Source: a bacterium
GTDB taxonomy: Bacteria > Planctomycetota > UBA1135 > UBA2386
DNA length: 64,000 nucleotides
Direction: 5' to 3'
Assembly: GCA_024743115.1 (NCBI GenBank)
Contig: JANSXC010000011.1
Coordinates: 142,671-206,670 of the forward strand
The notes below the pieces were generated by a model. The model did not search any database, had not been told where the DNA came from, and worked only from the letters and a program-made list of their open reading frames with translations. Shown here in pieces: positions 7,851-16,266 of the stretch. The position numbers were made by a program, and so were the translations under genes. The number at the start of each line of letters is the position of its first letter. Position 1 is the first letter of the stretch.

Positions 7851-10389
7851 CTACTTCGCGGCCTTCTTGGTGCGCTTGGGGTCGTTCTTGGCGCGGCCAT
7901 CACCGCCCTGCCACGGCGTCTCGATCTCGAGCGACTCGCCGAAGTCGACGTTCGGCACGCCGTCGTCGCCGTTGGACGGACCGTGACGCTTGTCGTCGGC
8001 TTGCATCGCGGCGAACACCTTTTCGAACGACACGGGGATCTCATCGACCCGCACGCCGACCGCGTCGTACACCGCGTTGGCGACGGCGGGCATCATCGGC
8101 AGGAGCGGGCCCTGCCCGACCTCCTTGGCGCCGAACGGTCCGTTCTTGTCCGGGTCCTCGACGACGTAGGTCACGACATCGGGCATCTCGAGCGTCGTCG
8201 GGCTCTTGTACTCGAGCAGCGACGGGATCTTGTGGACGAAGATGCGCTGGCCCTTGTGCGAACGATCGCGATAGACCTGCTCCTCCATCATCGCCTCGCC
8301 GAGGCCCATGTAGACCGAACCCTCGATCTGCCCCATCGCGATCGCGGCGTTGAGCGCGCGACCGATGTCGTGCGCCATCCAGACCTTCGGCACACGGTAG
8401 ACGCCGGTATCGGGATCGACCTCGACCTCGACGACCGCCGCGGAGTAGCTGTAGCTCGGGCTCGGCCCGACGCCACCGCCGCGGAACTTGGCCGGCGACG
8501 GCGGCGGCGCGTAGCTGCCGACGGTGCCGATCGTGCCGTTCTTGGCCTCCGCGACGCAGATCGCTTCCTGGAAGGTCATACCCACCTTGGGGTCCTGCGC
8601 GTCGAACACCTTCGACTCCGCGAACACGAGGCGGCCCATCGGCACCTCCAGCTTGTCCGCGACGGCGCGCGCAACGATCTCTCGCGCGCGCTCGGCCGCC
8701 TGCATCGCCGCGTTGACCGTCATGACGGGCAACGCGCGAGCTGTAGCTGCCGAGGTCGACCGGTGTGAGGTCGGTGTCGGCGGTAACGACTTTGATGTCG
8801 AGCGGATCGACGCCGAGCACCTCACCGATGATCCAGCCGAGAACGCTGTCGCTGCCCTGCCCGATGTCGGTGCTGCCGCAGAACGCGGTAACCAGGCCGC
8901 TGCGATCGAGCTGCAGCTGCACGCCCGAGTGCGGCATGCCGTTCCAGTAGATCGGCAGGCCCGCACCCGACAGGTAGCTGCTGCACGCGAGACCGAGGCC
9001 GCGGATCCAGCCGTCGGCCGTGCGCTCCTTCTTGCCGCGCCGCGCCTTCCAGCCCGAGCCTTCGACGACCTTCTCGATGCAGGTGCCGAGCCCCATCGAA
9101 CCGATGCGCAGGAAGTTGGCCGTCAGCGAGTCGCGCGGCGCGAGGTTGTCGAGCCGGATCTTGGCCGGGTCGATCCCGAGATCACACGCGATCTTGTCGA
9201 GCTGCACTTCGAGGGCGAAGCGCGGCTGCGGCGTGCCGTGCCCGCGCTTGGGCCCGCACGGCGCCTTGCATGTGAAGAAACGCGCACCGCGGAAGTGGTA
9301 GTTGTCGACCGCGTAGGTCACGGTCTGCAGTGCGCCCGTGTAGAACGTGCTCGCCGTGCCGTAGCTGCCGTAGGCGCCGCCATCGAGGTAGCTCTGGAAG
9401 TCGAGCGCCGTGATCCGACCGGTCTTGTTGACGCCGATCTTGCTGCGCATCAGCACCGGATGCCGGCCGCGATGGCAGTAGAACACCTCTTCGCGCGTCA
9501 GCGCGATCTTGATCGGTCGGCCAGTCAGCATCGACATCTTGGCCGCCGCGATCTCGTGATTGAACGGATCGCTCTTGCCGCCGAAACCGCCACCGTTGGG
9601 GCATGCGATCACGCGGATGCGGTTGGCTGGCAGCGGATGCAGCACGCGGGCGAGCGCACGGTGCAGGTAGTGCGGCGTCTGCGTGCTCGACCAGATCGTG
9701 AGCTTGCCGTCCTTGTCGAAGTGCGCGAGCGTCGCGTGCTGCTCCATCGGCAGGTGCGTGTTGCCCTCGAAGAAGAACGTGTCCTCCCGCGTGTGCTCCG
9801 CGCGCGCGAAGCCATCGTCCAGATCGCCGAACTCGAGGTTCTCCAGGCGATGGATGTTGCCGCGCACACCGTAGTCGTGCAGCCGCGGCTCGTCGGTCGC
9901 CGCCGCTTCGTGGACGCCACCGATCGTCGGCAACTCGCGATACTCGATGTCGACCAGGCGGCACGCGTCCCACGCGGTCTCCTCCTCGGTCGCCGCGATC
10001 GCGACGACGGGATCCCCGACGAAGCGCACCTTGTCCGGACACAGCGCGTGCTCGTCCTGGCTCACGGGCAGGATGCCGAACGGCGTCGGCATGTCCTTGC
10101 CGGTCAGCACGCCCTTCACGCCCGGCAGCGCCGCGGCCTTGCTCGTGTCGATCGACACGATCTCGGCGTGCGCGACCGTGCTGCGCAGCAGCTTCATGTG
10201 GAGCATGCGTGGCAGCTTCAGGTCGTCGGCGAACTGCGTGAGGCCACTGACCTTGCTGCGGGCATCAACCTTGCGGATCGGCTTGCCGATCACGTTGAGC
10301 TCGTCGCTCTTCTTGTCGTGCTGCCACGGCGCGTCTTCGCGCGCGCGGCCCTTGGCCGCCACGCGGCCGGCGGGATCATCAAGAACCAT
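7851..10389 (-). pseudogene. molybdopterin-binding catalytic subunit, interrupted by a frameshift
   Basis: Large subunit of a xanthine oxidase family enzyme. It reads in one frame from ATG 10389 (AAGGAG 7 bases upstream) through GGGFGGKSDPFNHE, APCGPKRGHGTPQPRFALE and DIGQGSDSVLGW to LGSYSSRV near 8730. The family sequence then continues in another frame from about 8726 (VMTVNAAMQAAERARE) through EVDPDTGVYRVPKVW to the stop at 7851. One extra base in a CCC run restores a continuous protein of ~845 residues. No other lesion is visible, so a sequencing or assembly error is as likely as a true mutation. The conserved Glu of the usual GxKxxGE motif reads Gln here (GAKEVGQGP). It overlaps the iron-sulfur subunit gene by 11 bases. 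Confidence 0.8.
8727..8729 (-). other. probable one-base frameshift site
   Basis: The minus strand reads GTT GCC CGT CAT in the upstream frame, while family homology resumes at ATG ACG GTC AAC in the third frame. Removing one C from the CCC run (GGG at 8727-8729 on the plus strand) gives SSRVAVMTVNAA, matching the expected family sequence. Nothing here looks like a programmed slippage signal. Confidence 0.7.
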
Positions 10390-10912
10390 AGATCGACTCC
10401 TTGCTCGGCTCCGCGTCTTCGCCGCGCATGCGCGCCGCCGCGAGTTCGACCGCTTCGAAGATCTTGAGGTAGCCCGTGCACCGGCAGATATTGCCCGCGA
10501 GATACTCCTTGATGTCGTCACGCGTCGGGCTCGGGTTCTCCTTCAGCAGCGCATCAGCCGCCATCAGGATGCCCGGCGTGCAGTAGCCGCACTGCGCTGC
10601 GCCGAGATCAGCAAACGTGTGCTGCAGCGGCGCGAGGTCGCTACCGACCGCGAGGCCTTCGACGGTGCGCACGTCCTTGCCGATCGCGTCGACCGCGAGC
10701 GACAGACAGCTCAGGATCGGGACACCGTCGACCTGGACCGTGCACGTGCCGCACTCACCCAGTTCGCAGCCGTGTTTCGTGCCCGTGAGTTCCATCTCCT
10801 CGCGCAAGACCTCGAGCAAGGTCTTGTGCGGCGCGAACGCCACCTCGTACGGCTCGCCGTTCACCTGGAACGTGGCGAGGAGCTTGCCTTTCTTGTCGCC
10901 TGCCTCGGTCAT
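10379..10912 (-). CDS. [2Fe-2S] subunit of the molybdenum hydroxylase
   Basis: A 177-residue electron-transfer subunit with both [2Fe-2S] clusters: the plant-ferredoxin-like CELGECGTC followed by a Cys in ILSC, and the C-terminal helical cluster with QCGYCTPG and ICRCTGY. It is first in the operon (iron-sulfur, molybdopterin, FAD; like hcrC-A-B or coxSLM). The ATG at 10912 is preferred over an upstream TTG at 10933. The protein would pass electrons between the Mo site and the FAD subunit. The last 11 bases overlap the start of the molybdopterin subunit gene, suggesting translational coupling. Confidence 0.9.
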   Translation of the reverse strand: MTEAGDKKGKLLATFQVNGEPYEVAFAPHKTLLEVLREEMELTGTKHGCELGECGTCTVQVDGVPILSCLSLAVDAIGKDVRTVEGLAVGSDLAPLQHTFADLGAAQCGYCTPGILMAADALLKENPSPTRDDIKEYLAGNICRCTGYLKIFEAVELAAARMRGEDAEPSKESIYGS

Positions 10913-11035
10913 TGGGGCGAGCAGGATAGCCAAGGCCTCGGTGCCAGGACAGCACGAACGGGCCGGCGGCGAGCCCAGAGGGTGACAACGGGCGATTTAC
11001 GGTCCGAACCAGGCCGCGCGAGACACCGGCTCGGC

Positions 11036-12469
11036 ATGAACGCCGCTCTTCGTATCTGCCTGCTCGGTTCGACGCTGCTCGCCACCCCCGCGATCGCCCA
11101 GATCCCCGACGGCTGGATGATCGCCGGCTGCTATCGAATCACGACGACTCAACCATGCTCCGTGCCCGGTTTCGGCGGCCTCTTCGCGTTCGATCCACGC
11201 GGCCAGGCCGTCCACGAACTTACGGGCGTGCCGAACGAGATCCGCGGCGACGTACCCGCGAGCACGTTCATCCACGGCACGGATTTCGTGCTACGCGTCC
11301 CGAACTCTGATCTCGTGATCGCGAACGCCTGGGGCGACAGCACGATCGGCCAGCAGATGCCGGTGTTCGTGCTCGAGCTCGACGGCCTGAACGTCGTGGC
11401 CCGAGAACGCTACGACGTCGGCATCGTCGGCCCCGGCGCGTGGGGCGCGGCCGGACTCGCCCAGGCCGACATGCTGCCCGATGGCAAGGTGCTCCTCGCG
11501 GTCGATCCGCTGACGTTCCAGAGCGGCGAGACGTTCGCGAGCGCGGTGCTCGCCGTGCTCGACCCAACCGTGCCCGCCGGCAACCCCGGCGCGATCACCG
11601 TGGTGCCGGTCAACCCGCTGCCGACCGGCAGCCCCAACGCGATCGTCTACGACGAAGCACGCGGCGCCGTCTGGCTCGGCGTGGCGGACCAGACTACCAG
11701 CACCGTCTATCGCATCGACTACCCCGGTGGCGGCACGCCCGTCGCCGCGTTCACGCTGCCGCCACAGATCATCACCGGCCTCGCGCTGCAGCACGACGGC
11801 AAGCTGCTCGCGACGGGCTACGAGTTCCCGAGTGGCGCAGCCCGGCTCACACAACTCGACCCGGCTGGTCTCACGGCCACTCCGTTCTCGCAAGTCTCGA
11901 ACCTGCTCTACGCCGAGACCGTGCACGTCGAACCCGCGACCGGTGACATCTACCTCGTCGCCGGTGCCGCATGCTCCAAGCGCGACGTCTACCGCATCAC
12001 GCCGGGCGACCTGGCGACCGGCGTGCTGCAACCTGCGGTCGGCGACCCCGTCGGCGGCTGGGGCGTCGCGAGCGGCCTCGACCTCGATCCCAACCCGGAG
12101 GTGTTCGGCGAAGCCAGCGGTGCCGCGAGCCTCACGGTCAACTGGCAGGTCGCGCCGAATCCGACCGGCCTGCCACGCATCGGCAACACCGGTTTCGAAC
12201 TCGAACTGCACGCGAGCACGGCCCCGCTGTTCGCCGGCGCCGTGCTCGGCCTCAGCAACACCGCGCCGCCCGTCGTACCCGGGATCCAGGTCCTGATCGA
12301 CCCGCTCCTGAGCCTGCTGCTCGCCACCGGGACGGCCATGAGCGTGCCACTCGCGCTCCCGAACGACAGCAACCTCGTCGGATTGGAGGTCTTCGCGCAG
12401 GGAGTGTTCTTCGACCAGGCGCTACAGCTCGGGGCAACCGCCGGGGTACACGTCACGGTGATGCGTTAG
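11036..12469 (+). CDS. secreted NHL-like propeller protein with shared C-terminal domain
   Basis: A 477-residue protein. The start at 11036 gives a signal peptide (MNAALRICLLGSTLLATPAI, then AQ). Residues ~25-350 contain repeats such as ITGLALQHDGKLLATGY and NAIVYDEARGAVWLGV that resemble an NHL/SMP-30-like beta-propeller. From about residue 358 the shared C-terminal domain begins (ASLTVNWQVAPNPTGLPRIG, GNTGFELELHAS, LEVFAQGVFFDQAL). Probably exported; ligand and role unknown. It is divergent from the molybdenum-enzyme operon across a 123-base gap. Confidence 0.75.
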   Translation: MNAALRICLLGSTLLATPAIAQIPDGWMIAGCYRITTTQPCSVPGFGGLFAFDPRGQAVHELTGVPNEIRGDVPASTFIHGTDFVLRVPNSDLVIANAWGDSTIGQQMPVFVLELDGLNVVARERYDVGIVGPGAWGAAGLAQADMLPDGKVLLAVDPLTFQSGETFASAVLAVLDPTVPAGNPGAITVVPVNPLPTGSPNAIVYDEARGAVWLGVADQTTSTVYRIDYPGGGTPVAAFTLPPQIITGLALQHDGKLLATGYEFPSGAARLTQLDPAGLTATPFSQVSNLLYAETVHVEPATGDIYLVAGAACSKRDVYRITPGDLATGVLQPAVGDPVGGWGVASGLDLDPNPEVFGEASGAASLTVNWQVAPNPTGLPRIGNTGFELELHASTAPLFAGAVLGLSNTAPPVVPGIQVLIDPLLSLLLATGTAMSVPLALPNDSNLVGLEVFAQGVFFDQALQLGATAGVHVTVMR

Positions 12470-12619
12470 AGCCCCGGCGATCCGGGCGCGTTGATCAGTC
12501 CTTCCGAGGCTGGTGCCGGGTACCGAACGCTCGTGGTTCTCTTCGCAGGTTGCGCGCGCCAAATCAACGCAATCGGCGACCGAACGAGGTCCCAGCTCGA
12601 ACGGGCCGGGGACCGAGTC

Positions 12620-14509
12620 TCACACCCCCTGCCCGATCGTCGTCTCGACCGCCTCGGTCGTGACCACCCCCAGACCGTTCGCCGGCGGGTCGAGCACGAA
12701 GAACTGCGTCGAGAACTGCACGCCGAGGTATGCCTCGTTGAACGGCAGATCGAGGTTGATGGCGCCGAAGCCCTCGGTCGAGGTGACGAGCGGGTGCGAG
12801 ATCGCGGTGCCGCTGTAGACGAAGCAGCCGGGAGCGCCGAAGCTGACAAGGTCGACCGGCGCGGGCAGGCGGCCGAAGCCGACACTCATGACCGCGAGCG
12901 AAGTCGCGGGGGCACCGGTGACCTCACAGGTGACGGTGCCCCCGACGCGCGGATCACCGAACGCGGTCTGCTGCGCACTCCCGCACGCGACGCCGTAGGT
13001 CTCGAGGCTGCCGGTCGCGAAGCAGAACTGCTGAGCGTAGGGCTCCCCCGTGCTCGTGATCGTCGAGCCGACCTGCTGGCCCGTCATCGAATAGACCTCG
13101 ATCCGATTGTCGTCGATCACGAGAACACGATCGGCGGTAGCCTGGATGTGCTGGATGCCGTAGCCGACCGAGATCGCCGAACCCTGCAGGTTGGCGTCGC
13201 GGTCGTAGATCGAGACCGTCGCGAAGTTGTCGACGATGGTGAAGCAGTTCGAGAACAGCAGCACGTCGTATTCTTCGACGTAAGTCACGGGGATCGGCGC
13301 GCCGACCGCGTTGCCGTCGAGGTCGAACGTGCGCACCTGGTTGTCGTCGGTCACCAGAATGCGGTTGCCGTCGATCCGAACGCGCTGCGTCTCGGTGCCG
13401 GTCCTGAGGACCGGCGCGCCCTTCTGCGCCCCCGCCTTGTCGAAGATCCGCGTGCGATCCTGGTCGACGATGATGATGCGATCGTCGCTGACGACGACGT
13501 TCTGGCGATCGAGGCCCGTCTTCAGGATCGGCGCGCCCTGCGGCACCATATCCTTGTCGAAGATCTCGGTGCGGTTGTCATCGGTGATGACGATGCGATC
13601 CTTGGTCGTCTCGACCGTCTGGGGACTGTTCCCGGTACGGGTGACCGGCGCACCGACGGCGCCACCGCTGCGGTCGAACACGCGCACACGGTCGGTGTCG
13701 ATGATGATGACGCGGTTGCCGCAGACCTTGACCTGCGGGCGCGAGGTGCCCGTCCGCGTAATCGGCGCGCCCTGGGCCGCCCCGTCCTTGTCGAAGATGC
13801 GCACGCGATCGTCATCGATGACGATCACGCGATCGCCGTCGACGATCACGCGCTGACGGCCCGTTCCCGTACGCGTGATCGGTGCACCCTTGGGCAGACC
13901 ATCCTTGTCGAAGATCTGCACGGAGTTGTCGTCGGTAACGACGATGCGGCCGCCGGAGATCGTGACGCTCTGACGGAAGGTGCCGGAGTTGTTGATCGGC
14001 GAACCAATCGCGACGCCGTCCTTGTCGAAGATGCGCACCCGATCCGTGTCGATCACGACGACCCGGCCGTCCCCGATCGCGATGCTCTGGCGCTGGTTGC
14101 CGGTCTGCATGATCGCCGCGCCGATCTGGTTGCCATCGAGATCGAAGATCCGCACCCGGTCGTAGTCGATGGCGACGATCCGGTCCTCACCGAGCGCGAC
14201 GGTCTGAAAGCTCCCGAGGTTCGGAATCAGGCTGCCGAGCAGCACCCCCGATCGGTCGAGGATCCGCGTCCCGGCGTTGTCCGTCACGACGATGCGCGGG
14301 CCGATCGTCGAGATCTTCGCGTTGGGGTAGTTGCCGAGCACGAGCCGGAACGTCTCGCTGCCCTGCTCGTCGACGACGCGCACGCTGTCGTCGTCGGTGA
14401 CGACGTAGCCGCCGCAGGTGGTCGGATAGTTCTGAGCCGCTGCGGCGCCGGTGAGCATGCCGATCGCGGCGAGGGTGAGCTGACGCAAAGGGGTGGTGAG
14501 GCGGTTCAT
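12620..14509 (-). CDS. secreted protein of ~39-residue tandem propeller repeats plus shared C-terminal domain
   Basis: A 629-residue protein with a signal peptide (MNRLTTPLRQLTLAAIGMLT, GAAAAQ). Residues ~32-490 are about twelve near-identical repeats of ~39 residues with the pattern DRVVVIDTDRVRIFDKDG then GAPITRTGT. One Asp-rich beta-hairpin per repeat suggests a toroidal beta-propeller or solenoid. The final ~110 residues are the shared C-terminal domain (SFGAPGCFVY, FFVLDPPANGLG). The near-identity of units suggests recent duplication or gene conversion. Function unknown; a surface binding protein is plausible. Confidence 0.78.
   Translation of the reverse strand: MNRLTTPLRQLTLAAIGMLTGAAAAQNYPTTCGGYVVTDDDSVRVVDEQGSETFRLVLGNYPNAKISTIGPRIVVTDNAGTRILDRSGVLLGSLIPNLGSFQTVALGEDRIVAIDYDRVRIFDLDGNQIGAAIMQTGNQRQSIAIGDGRVVVIDTDRVRIFDKDGVAIGSPINNSGTFRQSVTISGGRIVVTDDNSVQIFDKDGLPKGAPITRTGTGRQRVIVDGDRVIVIDDDRVRIFDKDGAAQGAPITRTGTSRPQVKVCGNRVIIIDTDRVRVFDRSGGAVGAPVTRTGNSPQTVETTKDRIVITDDNRTEIFDKDMVPQGAPILKTGLDRQNVVVSDDRIIIVDQDRTRIFDKAGAQKGAPVLRTGTETQRVRIDGNRILVTDDNQVRTFDLDGNAVGAPIPVTYVEEYDVLLFSNCFTIVDNFATVSIYDRDANLQGSAISVGYGIQHIQATADRVLVIDDNRIEVYSMTGQQVGSTITSTGEPYAQQFCFATGSLETYGVACGSAQQTAFGDPRVGGTVTCEVTGAPATSLAVMSVGFGRLPAPVDLVSFGAPGCFVYSGTAISHPLVTSTEGFGAINLDLPFNEAYLGVQFSTQFFVLDPPANGLGVVTTEAVETTIGQGV
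13060..14416 (-). repeat. tandem ~117-bp coding repeats
   Basis: About twelve units of ~117 bases inside the secreted protein gene. The best-conserved ones (about 13420-14100) share long near-identical stretches at the DNA level, for example the repeated TCCTTGTCGAAGAT around 13546, 13787, 13906 and 14020. Such units can expand or contract by recombination. Confidence 0.7.
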
Positions 14510-14624
14510 CGGTCGATCCTGGGTTCGCTGTGGCTGGTGGGTATGCAGCCAGTTCCGGCCGCACCCGCATCGGCGAGAACGAGCGCTCCCGGCCGCCCGG
14601 ATTTCTGCCGCGATTCGCGGCGCG

Positions 14625-15260
14625 CTACCGCAGCAGCCGCAGGAAGTGCTCGAACACCACGACGTAGGCGTTCTGCTCGAACGCCTCGGCGCGCAGGAAC
14701 TCGACCGGGAAGCCCGGCGTGCCGCGGAATGGGCGCAAGACCCAGGCCATCTGGATACCCGCGAACACGAACAGCACGAGCCAGGCGCGGAGCGCTACGC
14801 GGTGGCGCGGGTCCCGCGCGACGAGCGGCGCGTAATGCCGCGCAAGAACCTTCTGCGCGGCGAACGTCGCGACGGCAAACAACACGCCATCGAGCAAGGT
14901 CACGAGATACGGATCGAACACGCTCAGCGACACGAGCAACGTGAGCGGCGCGAGCGCCCCCAACGTCAGGCCGAGCGTCGCTTCGGCCGCGCAAATACCG
15001 CGCAGCGCGAGCCCGAGGTCCGCGCGCAGACCGAGCACGGTGTTGACGACGTAGAGGCTCGGCAGGCAGAGCAGCGTCGCCAGGACGACGAGCAGCGGCA
15101 CCTTGATCGCGGCAAACACCGCGAGCCACGGCTCACCCGATGCGGCCCCGAGCACGTAGCCGACGAGTGCGGCGCCGCCCCCACCGAGCAGCGCGCACGT
15201 CGGCAGCGCGGGCAACGCTCGCGGCTCGCCCGCGAGCAGCGCGTTCGCGGCGGTGCGCAT
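14625..15260 (-). CDS. polytopic membrane protein, tandem paralogue 1
   Basis: A 211-residue protein with about six hydrophobic segments. It shares with its upstream neighbour the motif AIKVPLL, then LPSLYV, and near the C-terminus GIQMAWVLRPFRGTPGFP, so the two are paralogues. The family is not one I can name. The ATG start overlaps the last base of the neighbour's coding region, so the pair is probably co-translated and may form a heteromeric membrane complex (inference). Confidence 0.72.
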   Translation of the reverse strand: MRTAANALLAGEPRALPALPTCALLGGGGAALVGYVLGAASGEPWLAVFAAIKVPLLVVLATLLCLPSLYVVNTVLGLRADLGLALRGICAAEATLGLTLGALAPLTLLVSLSVFDPYLVTLLDGVLFAVATFAAQKVLARHYAPLVARDPRHRVALRAWLVLFVFAGIQMAWVLRPFRGTPGFPVEFLRAEAFEQNAYVVVFEHFLRLLR

Positions 15261-15961
15261 CAGGCGCCGAAGAGTTCACCGATCGTTCGCAGGATCGCGA
15301 CGAGCGCGTTGTCCTCGGGCGCGCGCAGCCACGCGAACGGCACGCCGGGTCGGCCGAGGAACGGCCGTAGCAGCCAACCCATCTGCAGGCCGACGATCGC
15401 ATAGACCACGCACCAGACCGTGAGGATGCGCCGCGCTTCCTTCTCGACCGCGACCAACGCTCGGCGCAGCACCGCGAAGCCGAGCAGACCGCCGATCGCG
15501 AAGAACAGCACGTTGAGCAACAGCAAGAACGGATAGCTGTCCGTGCTCGCACAGAAGAACGCAAACACCGGCCCGAGGCTCGCGGTCACCGCGAGGTGCA
15601 CGAGCACCGAGAGCAGCAGCAGCCGCAGCATCATCCGGAAGTCGACCGGTAGTCGGTGCAGGGCAGAGAAGACGTAGAGCGACGGCATCGTGACGATCGC
15701 GGTGAGCAGGAACAGCAGCGGCACCTTGATCGCACTCGCGACGACGCGCAGCACCGGGGCATCGCCGCCGTGGAACAGCGCGTAGACGCCGATGCACGCG
15801 CCCGCGATGACACCGAGCGTCAGCCCGAGTTGGAGGAGCCGACGGAGCGGCACCGCAAGCGCCCCGTCGGGCGCGTTCTCGGCGGCAACGAAGCAGCCGC
15901 GCAGAACCCGGTCGAGCGTGGCGAGCCACGATTCGTTGACGTGCGTCAGAGAGTCGGACAT
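15260..15961 (-). CDS. polytopic membrane protein, tandem paralogue 2
   Basis: A 233-residue protein with about six membrane segments and an N-terminal cytoplasmic stretch. Shared motifs with the downstream gene are SAIKVPLLFLLTAIVTMPSL and GLQMGWLLRPFLGRPGVPF. The spacing of conserved arginines and prolines at the end (LRPFxGxPG) may be a family signature. A well-placed promoter (TTAACT, 17 bases, TAGGAT) ends 6 bases before the ATG, so the mRNA is probably leaderless. Function unknown. Confidence 0.74.
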   Translation of the reverse strand: MSDSLTHVNESWLATLDRVLRGCFVAAENAPDGALAVPLRRLLQLGLTLGVIAGACIGVYALFHGGDAPVLRVVASAIKVPLLFLLTAIVTMPSLYVFSALHRLPVDFRMMLRLLLLSVLVHLAVTASLGPVFAFFCASTDSYPFLLLLNVLFFAIGGLLGFAVLRRALVAVEKEARRILTVWCVVYAIVGLQMGWLLRPFLGRPGVPFAWLRAPEDNALVAILRTIGELFGA

Positions 15962-16266
15962 GGGCGAATCCTATGGGCTTTGCAACGCAAAGTTAAGGCG
16001 ACAGTCGGGCGCAGTCGGCCAATCCAACGAGCGCCGATTCGGCAGGTGGCCAGCCCATCTCGGCACGTGTCACGGTCCGGAGCGGCGATGCGTCCTTGCG
16101 ACATCATCTCGCACCCGAACTCCCTAAGTGTCGGTCTGCCGGCAACTTCGTCGGGCCGCCGCCGGCTCCACGCCGGTTTTTCGAGAGGCGCATGTCCGAA
16201 CGCAGCAGGGAACGGGCATTTCGAGAACGGGCCTCGCCCAGACCTCCGGGGCCACCCTCCGATCCC
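15962..16266. other. 305-base divergent intergenic region
   Basis: Lies between the membrane-protein pair and the large Kelch protein. It holds the leaderless promoter and inverted repeat near 15968-15996. The right half is an open in-frame extension of the Kelch gene without a good signal peptide; I see no RNA gene or further motif in it. Confidence 0.5.
15968..15996 (-). promoter_or_regulatory. sigma70-like leaderless promoter
   Basis: On the minus strand TTAACT (15991-15996) and TAGGAT (15968-15973) are separated by 17 bases, and TAGGAT lies 6 bases before the ATG at 15961. This is the best -35/-10 pair in the window. The spacer contains the inverted repeat CTTTGC-AAC-GCAAAG (15978-15992), a possible operator. 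Confidence 0.55.

Noticed and set aside
6254..8353. A 699-codon plus-strand open frame
   Set aside because: It lies antisense to the PrsW-like and molybdenum-enzyme genes, whose products match known families. Its translation is rich in Arg and His with no domain, as expected for a shadow frame in GC-rich DNA.
12491..14944. An 817-codon plus-strand open frame
   Set aside because: It is the antisense of the 39-residue repeat gene; its apparent repeats mirror the real ones.
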